From Luteococcus sp038433135 (lineage in GTDB: Bacteria; Actinomycetota; Actinomycetes; Propionibacteriales; Propionibacteriaceae): 64,000 nucleotides of DNA. Both the position numbers and the translations under genes were made by a program. Within the stretch, counting starts at the first letter, position 1; each line of letters opens with the position of its first letter. The stretch covers positions 1 through 64,000 of the forward strand of contig NZ_JBCDMV010000031.1 of the NCBI RefSeq assembly GCF_038433135.1. The letters are read 5' to 3'. Shown here one piece after another: positions 25,685 through 32,877 of the stretch. Below the pieces are notes generated by a model. The model did no database searches. It was not told the origin of the DNA and saw nothing but the letters and a program-made list of their open reading frames with translations.

Positions 25685-26919
25685 CCCCCTCGGCCGGCTC
25701 GGGTGTCACCCGCCACTTCTCGCCCGGGCGGATCGAGGTGCTGGGCAAGCACACTGACTATGCGGGCGGCAATGTGCTGGTGTGCGCCGTGGACCGCGGC
25801 GTCACCGCCACCATCGCCCCTGCTCAAGCCGGTATTGTCGCCAGCACCACCGCGCTGCCCGGCGACGTCGATCTGACGCCCGGCAGCAGCCCGGAACTGC
25901 CCGCGGGGCACTGGGGACGCTACCTGCAGACCGTCGTCAACCGACTGGCCGCCAACTTCGGTGAGCTCAGCCCCTGCCGGATCGAGGTGGACTCCAACCT
26001 GCCGCTGGCGAGCGGGATGAGTTCCTCGTCGGCGCTGGTGGTGGCCACGGCGATGGCCTTGGCGCACCACAACGGCTTCGACCGGACCGAACTGTGGACC
26101 AGCAACATCACCACCGACGTCCAGCTGGCCAGCTATCTGGCCTGCATTGAGAATGGCAAGACCTTCGGCGGTCTGACCGGGCACGGTGGCGTCGGCACGC
26201 TGGGCGGCTCGGAGGACCACACCGCCATGCTGTGCAGTCGGCCGGGACAGCTGGGACAGTTCAGCTTCAACCCTCCCAGTCTGGTTCGGCGGGTCGCGCT
26301 ACCCGCCGACCACTGCTTGGTCGTGCTTGTCAGCGGCGTCGCCGCGGAGAAGACCGGCGCCGCGCTGGGTGGCTACAACCAGGCCTCGCTGGATGCCTCT
26401 GAATGCCTGCGGCGGTGGAATGCCGCTGGGCACGAACACCCCAATCTGGCCGCCGCCCTGGCCAGCGAGCCCACTGCAGCCGATCAGTTGGCAGCCCTGG
26501 TGGCAGATGATGCTCGGCTGACCGCGCGGCTGCACCAGTTCGTGATGGAATCCACTCAGATCATTCCAGCCGCCGTGGATGCGCTCTGTCGGGGGGACCT
26601 GCGCTGCTTCGGTGCCCAGGTGGCGCGCTCCCAGTCGTTGGCCGCCGATGGTCTGCACAACCAGGTGCCGCAGACCGAGGCGCTGGTCCGGCTGGCGCTC
26701 GCGCAAGGTGCGGTGGCCGCCTCCAGTTTTGGTGCCGGATTCGGTGGCAGCGTGTGGGCACTTGCACCGGTCACCGAGGCGGACGAGTTCGCGCGACGCT
26801 GGCTGGAGGTCTATGCCGAGGAGTTCCCGGACGAAGCCGCGCGGGCAACGACGCTGGTCACTCGTCCGTCGGGTCCGGCGTGTGACCTGTCTGAAGAGAT
26901 GGAGGGGGAGGGCGGGTAG
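25681..26919 (+). CDS. GHMP kinase, galactokinase-like (possible GalNAc/Gal 1-kinase)
   Basis: Phosphorylates a sugar at C1 using ATP. The 412-residue protein has PGRIEVLGKHTDYAGG (15-30), the ATP loop LASGMSSSSAL (109-119), a centre GGSEDHTAM with the probable catalytic Asp179, and the C-terminal GAGFGGSVWAL. Galactokinases read GEHTDY, whose Glu contacts galactose; here it is Lys23 (GKHTDY), and GGxMDQ is replaced by GGSEDH. The sugar pocket therefore differs from classical GalK. Coupled to a nucleotidyltransferase and near GH112, it is a candidate GalNAc 1-kinase, functionally replacing the APH-type NahK of bifidobacteria; galactose remains possible. Confidence 0.82.
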   Translation: MTPSAGSGVTRHFSPGRIEVLGKHTDYAGGNVLVCAVDRGVTATIAPAQAGIVASTTALPGDVDLTPGSSPELPAGHWGRYLQTVVNRLAANFGELSPCRIEVDSNLPLASGMSSSSALVVATAMALAHHNGFDRTELWTSNITTDVQLASYLACIENGKTFGGLTGHGGVGTLGGSEDHTAMLCSRPGQLGQFSFNPPSLVRRVALPADHCLVVLVSGVAAEKTGAALGGYNQASLDASECLRRWNAAGHEHPNLAAALASEPTAADQLAALVADDARLTARLHQFVMESTQIIPAAVDALCRGDLRCFGAQVARSQSLAADGLHNQVPQTEALVRLALAQGAVAASSFGAGFGGSVWALAPVTEADEFARRWLEVYAEEFPDEAARATTLVTRPSGPACDLSEEMEGEGG

Positions 26920-26946
26920 GACGATGGCTCACCAGGGGTCCTGCAT

Positions 26947-26974
26947 CGGGAAGCGCCCGGCTGGGTGCTTCCCG
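26947..26974 (+). terminator. Stem-loop terminator after the GHMP kinase
   Basis: CGGGAAGCGCCC and its complement (one mismatch) around GGCT, 27 bp after the kinase stop and 60 bp before the ROK regulator, which therefore probably has its own promoter. Confidence 0.55.
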
Positions 26975-27034
26975 GGTGGCCCGATCACGGCTAGCGTGGT
27001 CACGGGATGTGCCGATGGCAAGGGGGAGTGAGCG

Positions 27035-28291
27035 GTGAACGCCAGTGGCAGGGCGGCGGGGAGAACATCTGGGCGACGGGGTCCGCTGGACCAGGCACAG
27101 ATGCGGGCCGCCAATCTGGGGTTGATCCTGCGGCATTTGCGCACCCATGGCGGACGTTCTCGCGCGCGGCTGGCTGCCGAGACCGGGCTGTCCCGCGCCA
27201 CCATGTCCAGCGTGATCGGCGAACTGGTCGACCGCGGGTTGGTCCGTGAGGGCGAGCTGAAGCGCGAGGGCACGGTCGGTCGACCGGGAACGACGGTGGC
27301 GCTCGACGGCAGCCACGTCGGCGCCATAGGCGTCGAGATCAGCGTCGACTACCTGGCGCTGACGACGGTGAACCTGGCGGGCGAGGTGATCGCGGAGAAC
27401 CTGTTGCCCGTCGCAGCCGACGAACTCGATCCCGACGAAGTGCTCGATCTGGTGGCCAGCCAACTCGGTGAGGCCCTGGCGCGGATGCGCGGCCTGGGCA
27501 TGCTGCCGGTGGCCATCACGGTTTCACCGCCCGGCGTGATCGAGTACGACACCGGGGCCGTTCGGTTCTCCCCGAACCTCGGTTGGCGCGACGTCCCCCT
27601 GGTCCCAGGTCTCCGGGATCGGCTGGGCGAGGGAGCACCCACGATCCACCTGGAAAATGACGCCAAGCTGGCCGCCCTGGCCGAGTATGCGGGCTACGCA
27701 TCCGACGGGGTCGAGGATCTGCTCTACCTGACCGGTGACATCGGCGTCGGCGCCGGCATCATCTCGGGCGGTGAACTGGTGCGCGGCTGGAAGGGATTCT
27801 CCGGTGAGGTCGGCCATCTGCCCCTCGATCCCCAGGGGCGGCCGTGCAAGTGTGGTCGCAACGGCTGCTGGGAGCAGATCGTCGGGCTGGGGGCCCTGTT
27901 GCGGCTGTGTGCGCCCGGTGGCGGTGATCTGTTCGACGCCAATCGTCCCTTGGAGGAGCGGCTGACCCTCATTGCCCAACGTGCCGCCAGCGGTGACCCG
28001 ATCACCCTGGATGCGCTGGCGAGGATCACGCAGGACCTTGCCCGGGGTCTGTCGATCCTGAACGACGTGCTCAATCCCCGGGTGATCGTGCTGGGCGGCT
28101 GGTTCACATTCTTCGGTGGCTTCATCCTGGAGCCCCTGGCTGAGGAACTGGAGCGCCGACGGATGAAGAACGGAGGGCGGGTGCAGCTGGCCCTCACCCG
28201 TTTGGGGATGAACTCTGCGGCACACGGCGGTGCCCTGATGGCGCTGGACGATGTATTCAACGATCCGACGCTGGCCCCGATCCGGGGCTGA
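27035..28291 (+). CDS. ROK family transcriptional regulator (NagC/XylR type)
   Basis: A 418-residue repressor or activator. A winged HTH (LRTHGGRSRARLAAETGLSRATMSSVIGELVDRGLVRE) occupies about residues 35-75. The ROK domain follows with LENDAKLAALAEY, GVGAGIISGGELVRGWKGFSGEVGHLP and the full zinc motif CKCGRNGCWEQ. The GTG at 27035 has AAGGGGGAG upstream. It stands between the kinase genes and the GH101/GH112 genes, so it is the natural regulator of galacto-N-biose use; the ligand could be GalNAc, Gal-1-P or a derived sugar phosphate. The shared TTCG-N9-CGAACATAT dyad at three local promoters is its likely operator. Confidence 0.9.
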   Translation: MNASGRAAGRTSGRRGPLDQAQMRAANLGLILRHLRTHGGRSRARLAAETGLSRATMSSVIGELVDRGLVREGELKREGTVGRPGTTVALDGSHVGAIGVEISVDYLALTTVNLAGEVIAENLLPVAADELDPDEVLDLVASQLGEALARMRGLGMLPVAITVSPPGVIEYDTGAVRFSPNLGWRDVPLVPGLRDRLGEGAPTIHLENDAKLAALAEYAGYASDGVEDLLYLTGDIGVGAGIISGGELVRGWKGFSGEVGHLPLDPQGRPCKCGRNGCWEQIVGLGALLRLCAPGGGDLFDANRPLEERLTLIAQRAASGDPITLDALARITQDLARGLSILNDVLNPRVIVLGGWFTFFGGFILEPLAEELERRRMKNGGRVQLALTRLGMNSAAHGGALMALDDVFNDPTLAPIRG

Positions 28292-28340
28292 GGCCACCGC
28301 TGCTGCCTCGGTGATTGACGTCGAGGTGGTCCTGCGAGCC

Positions 28341-28367
28341 TCCGAGATGTGACCGCCGGATCTCGGG
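28341..28367. repeat. Degenerate hairpin resembling the dispersed repeat arm
   Basis: CCGAGAT ... ATCTCGG arms enclose GTGACCGCCGG. The sequence resembles a single arm of the 90-bp dispersed element (TTCCGAAAAGTGACCACC). It lies 50 bp after the ROK gene and may act as its terminator or be a decayed copy. Confidence 0.35.
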
Positions 28368-28471
28368 CCCCCTTGGGCTCCACCGACTCCTTCGGGCGCG
28401 TCATCGGTTGCGCACGCCCCACTGATCCCTGTCGCTTGCTCGGGCAGGCGTGCAAAAGGTCTGAGCGGTGG

Positions 28472-28538
28472 TTGACAGTCAGGGGATCCTCGGCCTAAGT
28501 TTCGTTTACTGCTCGAACATATTGGTCAAGGGAGTCCA
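28472..28538 (+). promoter_or_regulatory. Promoter, operator and leader of GH101
   Basis: TTGACA (28472-28477), 18 bp, TAAGTT (28496-28501). The dyad TTCG-N9-CGAA (28501-28517) starts on the last base of the -10 box and would cover the start site, and CATATT follows. The leader then has TTGGTCAAGGGAGTCCA (28522-28538), identical to 32859-32875 before GH112, including the AAGGGAG ribosome binding site. Confidence 0.65.
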
Positions 28539-28540
28539 TC

Positions 28541-31500
28541 ATGCGCAGCAAGTCCCCACTTGGTGGTGCTGTGGCCGGTGCAGCGGCCGCCGTTCTCACC
28601 ATCACCGGCGTCGGAAGCACGACGCCCGCCCACGCCGACCCCGGCACGTCGGTCGCTCCGGCGACACCGATGGCGCCAGCGCCGGTGCCCAAGGATGCGG
28701 TCAGCCTCCGCTCCGGAACGTTGGAGGTCCAACTCTCCAGGCGCTTCCCGCAAGTGCTGGGTTACCGTGACCTGAAGACTGGCGCCACCATGGGTGGCCA
28801 GCCCCGGGTGCTGGACAGCATTGTGCTCAACGGGGAGAAGCACCCCGTGGACGTCGGCTGGGAGAAGTGGCGCGGCGGCGTGAACTATGTGCTGACCGTG
28901 CGGGAGCTGGGTGTCGGCATCCATGTCCGTGCCACGGTGCAGGGCAATGTGCTCACCTGGCAGGTCACCAAGGTGAGCGACTCCAGGAAGCTCACCGTCA
29001 ACACCCTGGAGATTCCCGGCCTCAGTCTGGTGAGCATCGACTCCAGCCAGCCCGGTGCCACCAGCGCCCTGACCCGGATCGACACCAATTCCACCCGCAA
29101 TGCGGACCAGATCACCCCGCTGACGGACCAGGCCGCGGTGCAGGACAAGGCGGTCGGCGCCACCTACGGCATCCTGAACACCGCCCAGCTGGCCGCCTCC
29201 GTCGAGACCAATGGCACCTATGACAAGCCCAGCGGCGCCACCACCAAGGATGGCGGTCGACTGTGGAGCCAAGTCCAGGCCGGTGAGGAGGGGACGAAGC
29301 GCGTCGGCATCACCCCCGGCCAGTGGACCGTGCGCGGCGAGGGTGCCTCGAAGCAGAGCGAACTGCCGTGGGCGAAGGTGGTCATCACCACCGATCGCAA
29401 CCAGGACAAGAGCGTCGACTGGCAGGACGGCGCCATCGCCTTCCGGGACATCGCCCACGTCGCCAAGGACGCGGACAAGGTGCCGGACCGCGTGATCCAG
29501 CACATCCCCTTCAACTTCTCCAGCCTCGCGACCCACCCCTTCCTGCGCACGCTCGACGACGTGAAGCGCCTGAGCCTGGCCACCGACGGCCTGGGGCAGT
29601 TCACCCTGCTGAAGGGTTATGCCTCCGAGGGGCATGACTCGGCCCACCCGGACTACGCCGGCAACTACAACGAGCGTGCCGGTGGCTTGAAGGACATGAA
29701 CACCCTGCTCCAGCAGGGCAAGCGGTGGGGCAGCGACTTCGGCGTGCACGTCAACGCCACCGAGGCCTACCCGGAGGCCAAGGCCTTCGACGAGAAGCTG
29801 GTCGACAAGGCCGCCCTCGGCTGGAACTGGCTCAACCAGAGCTACTACATCAACCAGCGCGATGACCTGAACTCCGGCAACCTGTTGAAGCGCACGGCCC
29901 AGTTGCGCAAGGACACCCAGGGCAATCTGGACACCCTCTACTGGGACGTCTACTACGGCTTCGGCTGGCTGCCCGACGAGATGGACGCCAAGCTGCGCGG
30001 TCAGGGCTGGAGCGTCGCGTCCGAATGGGCCTACTCGCACGAGCGCAACAGCCTGTGGTCCCACTGGGCCACGGATCGCAACTACGGCGGCGCCACCAAC
30101 AAGGGCATCAACAGCAAGATCGTCCGCTTCATCCGCAACGGTGAGAAGGACGTCTGGAACCCGCACCCGCTGCTCGCTGGCTCCACCATCGTCGAGGCGG
30201 AGGGCTGGACCGGTCACAATGACTGGAATGCCCTGAAGAACAACGTCTGGGCCAACCAACTGCCCACCAAGTTCCTGCAGCACAACCAGATCACCCGGTG
30301 GACCGACCATGAGGTGCAGTTCACCAATGGTGTGCGCAGCACCGACGAGAGCGGCCACCGCCAGTTCTTCGTCGACGGCCAGCTGGCGCTCGATGGCGGC
30401 TCCTACCTGCTGCCCTGGGGCGGCAGGACCCCCCAGCAGGCCACCAAGGCCTACCACTTCAATCCCGACGGCGGGACCACCACCTGGACGCTGACCGGCG
30501 CCCTGGCCCGGGCCAAGTCCTTCACCGTCTACGAACTCTCCGACAAGGGCCGCACCGAGGTGGCCACCGTCGGCAACGAGTCCGGGAAGATCACCCTCGA
30601 GGCGAAGGCCAATACCGCCTATGTGATCTACCCCGGCAAGGCCCGCGTGCAGACCGATCCCCAGTGGGGTCAGGGCACCACGGTTGCGGACCCCGGATTC
30701 AACGGCGCCGATCTGGGCCCGTGGAACCCGACGGGCAAGACCGGCCTGGAGACCACCGAGAACGGTCTGCACGTGGCGGCCCTGGGAGAGGGTCCCTCCG
30801 GGATTGGCCAGGAACTCAAGCTGGCCGGTGGCAAACGCTATGCCGCCTCCGCCTGGGTTGAGGTGAAGCCCGGTGAGAGCCGCCCGGTTTCGCTGACCGT
30901 CACCGGCCAGGGTGTCGACGCCAGCACTGGCATCGAGCGGTCGACCATGCCCAACCACGTCTCCTCCGACGAGCTGCGAGGCACCAACTTCCAGCGCGTC
31001 AAGGTGATCTTCACCGCTCCCCGCAATGGCAAGGTGCGGCTGGCCATCACCGCCGGTGACGGCAGCGCCCCCGTGCGCGTCGACGATGTGCGCGTGGTGC
31101 CGACCGAGGAAGAGCCGACCAGCGGGAATGTGCTGGTGAACCAGTCCTTCGAGAGTCTGGACCAGGGCTGGGGGCCCTTCGTCACCGGCCAGCCCGGTGG
31201 CGACGCCCGCACCCACCTGGCGTCGAAGCACGCCCCGTACACGCAGGCCGGCTGGAACGGCAAGCTCGTCGACGACGTGCTGGACGGCCAGTGGTCCCTG
31301 AAGTCCCACGAAGAAGGTCGTGGGCTCGTCTACCGCACCTGGCAGGGCAGCGTCGACTTCAAGCCCGGTCACAAGTACCGGGTGGAGTTTGACCACCAGA
31401 ACGCCACCGCCGGGGCCTACAGCTTCGTCACCGGCATCGACCAGCCCGGCGAGCAGGGCAAGCAGGTCGAACTGAAGGCCACGCCCTTCGGTCAGCAGCG

Positions 31501-32419
31501 CACCACGGCCCGCTTCAGCCAGGAGTTCACCCCTGCTGGCTGCGGCGACGCATGGATCGGTATCCGTCGCAATGCCGCCGGGGCCGTTCAGGCGGACTTC
31601 ATCATGGACAACCTCAAGATCACGGACCTGGGTGTCACCGAGGCCCCCGGAGCCTGTGCCACGGCCGAGCTGAGTGGCCCCCGTGCGGTCGTGCCCGGTG
31701 AGGCCAATGTCTTCACCACCACCTTCACCAACCATGAGGGTGTCGCGGTCAGCGACGTGAAGACGGCACTCACCCTGCCCGACGGATGGACTGCCACCGC
31801 AGACCAGGACACCTTTGCCAGCGTCGCGCCCGGTGCGACGGTGAAGACCACGTGGCAGGTGGCCGTTCCCGCCGATGCCAAGGGCCGCTTCCCGCTCGCC
31901 AGCACGGTGGCCTACCGAGTGGGTGACAGTCCGCGCAATGTCCAGACCGAGCTGACCACCGAGACCCTGCCCGAGGGTGCCATCCCGCAGTCCCGGCTGA
32001 AGGTCAGTGGCGTCAGCGATGCTGAACCCGGCGCCGGTGACGGCTCGGCCCGGGCTGCCGTCGACGGGAACCCGAGCACCATGTGGCACTCTGCCTGGTC
32101 TCGGGTGAACCCGACCACGCCGTACCCGCACTGGATCAGTTTCGATCTGGGCAGTTCCCACCAGCTGACCGGCTTTGACTACCAGGTGCGCAAGGGCAAT
32201 GGCGCCATCAAGGATTACGAGATCTACGTCAGTGCCGACGGCAAGGACTGGGGCTCCCCGGTGGCCAAGGGCAGCTTTGCCAGCACGACCGACGTGCAGC
32301 ACATCCAGCTGCCGCCGAACACCGCCGGCCAGCATGTGAAGCTCGTGGGGTTGAATGCGATCAATGGTGCCGCCTTTGGTGGCGCCAATGAGATCAACCT
32401 GTGGGGCAAGCAGGTCTGA
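28541..32419 (+). CDS. Secreted endo-alpha-N-acetylgalactosaminidase (GH101)
   Basis: Releases the core-1 disaccharide Gal-beta1,3-GalNAc from Ser/Thr of mucin-type O-glycoproteins outside the cell. The 1292-residue protein has a signal peptide (1-32, cut after AHA). A beta-rich N-terminal domain precedes the GH101 TIM barrel, where LYWDVYYGFGW supplies the nucleophile Asp469 and GWSVASEWAY the acid/base Glu495. YGGATNKGINSKIVRFIRN and AEGWTGHNDW align with pneumococcal SpGH101. C-terminal parts are carbohydrate-binding-like sandwiches (about 715-850 and 865-1030), a NEW3-type Ig domain (about 1045-1130) and a final F5/8-type C (CBM32-like) domain (about 1150-1290). There is no LPxTG anchor, so it is probably released. 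Confidence 0.93.
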   Translation: MRSKSPLGGAVAGAAAAVLTITGVGSTTPAHADPGTSVAPATPMAPAPVPKDAVSLRSGTLEVQLSRRFPQVLGYRDLKTGATMGGQPRVLDSIVLNGEKHPVDVGWEKWRGGVNYVLTVRELGVGIHVRATVQGNVLTWQVTKVSDSRKLTVNTLEIPGLSLVSIDSSQPGATSALTRIDTNSTRNADQITPLTDQAAVQDKAVGATYGILNTAQLAASVETNGTYDKPSGATTKDGGRLWSQVQAGEEGTKRVGITPGQWTVRGEGASKQSELPWAKVVITTDRNQDKSVDWQDGAIAFRDIAHVAKDADKVPDRVIQHIPFNFSSLATHPFLRTLDDVKRLSLATDGLGQFTLLKGYASEGHDSAHPDYAGNYNERAGGLKDMNTLLQQGKRWGSDFGVHVNATEAYPEAKAFDEKLVDKAALGWNWLNQSYYINQRDDLNSGNLLKRTAQLRKDTQGNLDTLYWDVYYGFGWLPDEMDAKLRGQGWSVASEWAYSHERNSLWSHWATDRNYGGATNKGINSKIVRFIRNGEKDVWNPHPLLAGSTIVEAEGWTGHNDWNALKNNVWANQLPTKFLQHNQITRWTDHEVQFTNGVRSTDESGHRQFFVDGQLALDGGSYLLPWGGRTPQQATKAYHFNPDGGTTTWTLTGALARAKSFTVYELSDKGRTEVATVGNESGKITLEAKANTAYVIYPGKARVQTDPQWGQGTTVADPGFNGADLGPWNPTGKTGLETTENGLHVAALGEGPSGIGQELKLAGGKRYAASAWVEVKPGESRPVSLTVTGQGVDASTGIERSTMPNHVSSDELRGTNFQRVKVIFTAPRNGKVRLAITAGDGSAPVRVDDVRVVPTEEEPTSGNVLVNQSFESLDQGWGPFVTGQPGGDARTHLASKHAPYTQAGWNGKLVDDVLDGQWSLKSHEEGRGLVYRTWQGSVDFKPGHKYRVEFDHQNATAGAYSFVTGIDQPGEQGKQVELKATPFGQQRTTARFSQEFTPAGCGDAWIGIRRNAAGAVQADFIMDNLKITDLGVTEAPGACATAELSGPRAVVPGEANVFTTTFTNHEGVAVSDVKTALTLPDGWTATADQDTFASVAPGATVKTTWQVAVPADAKGRFPLASTVAYRVGDSPRNVQTELTTETLPEGAIPQSRLKVSGVSDAEPGAGDGSARAAVDGNPSTMWHSAWSRVNPTTPYPHWISFDLGSSHQLTGFDYQVRKGNGAIKDYEIYVSADGKDWGSPVAKGSFASTTDVQHIQLPPNTAGQHVKLVGLNAINGAAFGGANEINLWGKQV

Positions 32420-32451
32420 GCGGGCGCCCCGCCCGGGGGCATCACAAAGCC

Positions 32452-32489
32452 GGGTGCCCTGGCCCCCTCCCCCAGGGGTCAGGGCACCC
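32452..32489 (+). terminator. Stem-loop terminator after GH101
   Basis: GGGTGCCCTG and CAGGGCACCC arms with further C/G pairing inside, 32 bp after the stop. It separates GH101 from the independently promoted GH112 operon. Confidence 0.65.
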
Positions 32490-32584
32490 CATCACGTCGT
32501 CGGATCCTGATGATGGCAAGGCTGCACCAGTGCACGCCAACGACGCCCGGCTGTCGTCGGGCTCCGGAGGGAGTGAGTGGATCG

Positions 32585-32616
32585 ATGGGCCGTCAACCAC
32601 CCGGTTGGCGGCCCAT
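32585..32616. repeat. Hairpin in the GH101-GH112 intergenic region
   Basis: ATGGGCCGTCAACC and GGTTGGCGGCCCAT form 14-bp arms (one G-T wobble) around ACCC. Role unknown. The 458-bp gap 32420-32877 otherwise holds the GH101 terminator and the GH112 promoter; I see no supported gene in it. Confidence 0.5.
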
Positions 32617-32787
32617 TGCCGTGCTCGCGGGTGCGGGCGGTCGGGCCGGGGCCGGGGCCGGTCAGCTCATTCCGAATGGATGGTCACCGGGGTCTGCGGG
32701 TCGAATCTTGGGACGCGGCGTGAGTGTGGCGGTGTCGACGTCGCTCGACCCATTCCTGAGAGTTCGCGCAATCCTGCTGCGCGCTGG

Positions 32788-32875
32788 TTGACGTGGGCTG
32801 CAGAAGGCGTACGATTCGTTTATCGGGCGAACATATTAGGTCGTCGCCCAGTTCACAGTTGGTCAAGGGAGTCCA
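32788..32875 (+). promoter_or_regulatory. Promoter, operator and leader of the GH112 operon
   Basis: TTGACG (32788-32793), 16 bp, TACGAT (32810-32815). The TTCG-N9-CGAA dyad (32815-32831) again starts on the last -10 base and is followed by CATATT. TTGGTCAAGGGAGTCCA (32859-32875) repeats the GH101 leader exactly. About 21 extra bases lie between operator and leader. The two promoter regions look like duplicates. Confidence 0.65.
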
Positions 32876-32877
32876 AG

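Noticed and set aside
25681..26919. Calling the GHMP kinase a straightforward galK
   Set aside because: The sugar-contact motif is GKHTDY rather than GEHTDY and the catalytic loop differs, so galactose specificity cannot be asserted.
28526..32335. A 1269-codon open frame on the minus strand
   Set aside because: It is antisense to GH101, whose sense frame has a signal peptide, catalytic motifs and domain architecture; the antisense product is Gly/Val/Leu/Gln/His-rich as expected for a GC-biased shadow.
32510..32791. Possible small gene between GH101 and GH112
   Set aside because: Composition is Gly/Arg/Pro-rich, no ribosome binding site, and it covers the GH112 -35 region.
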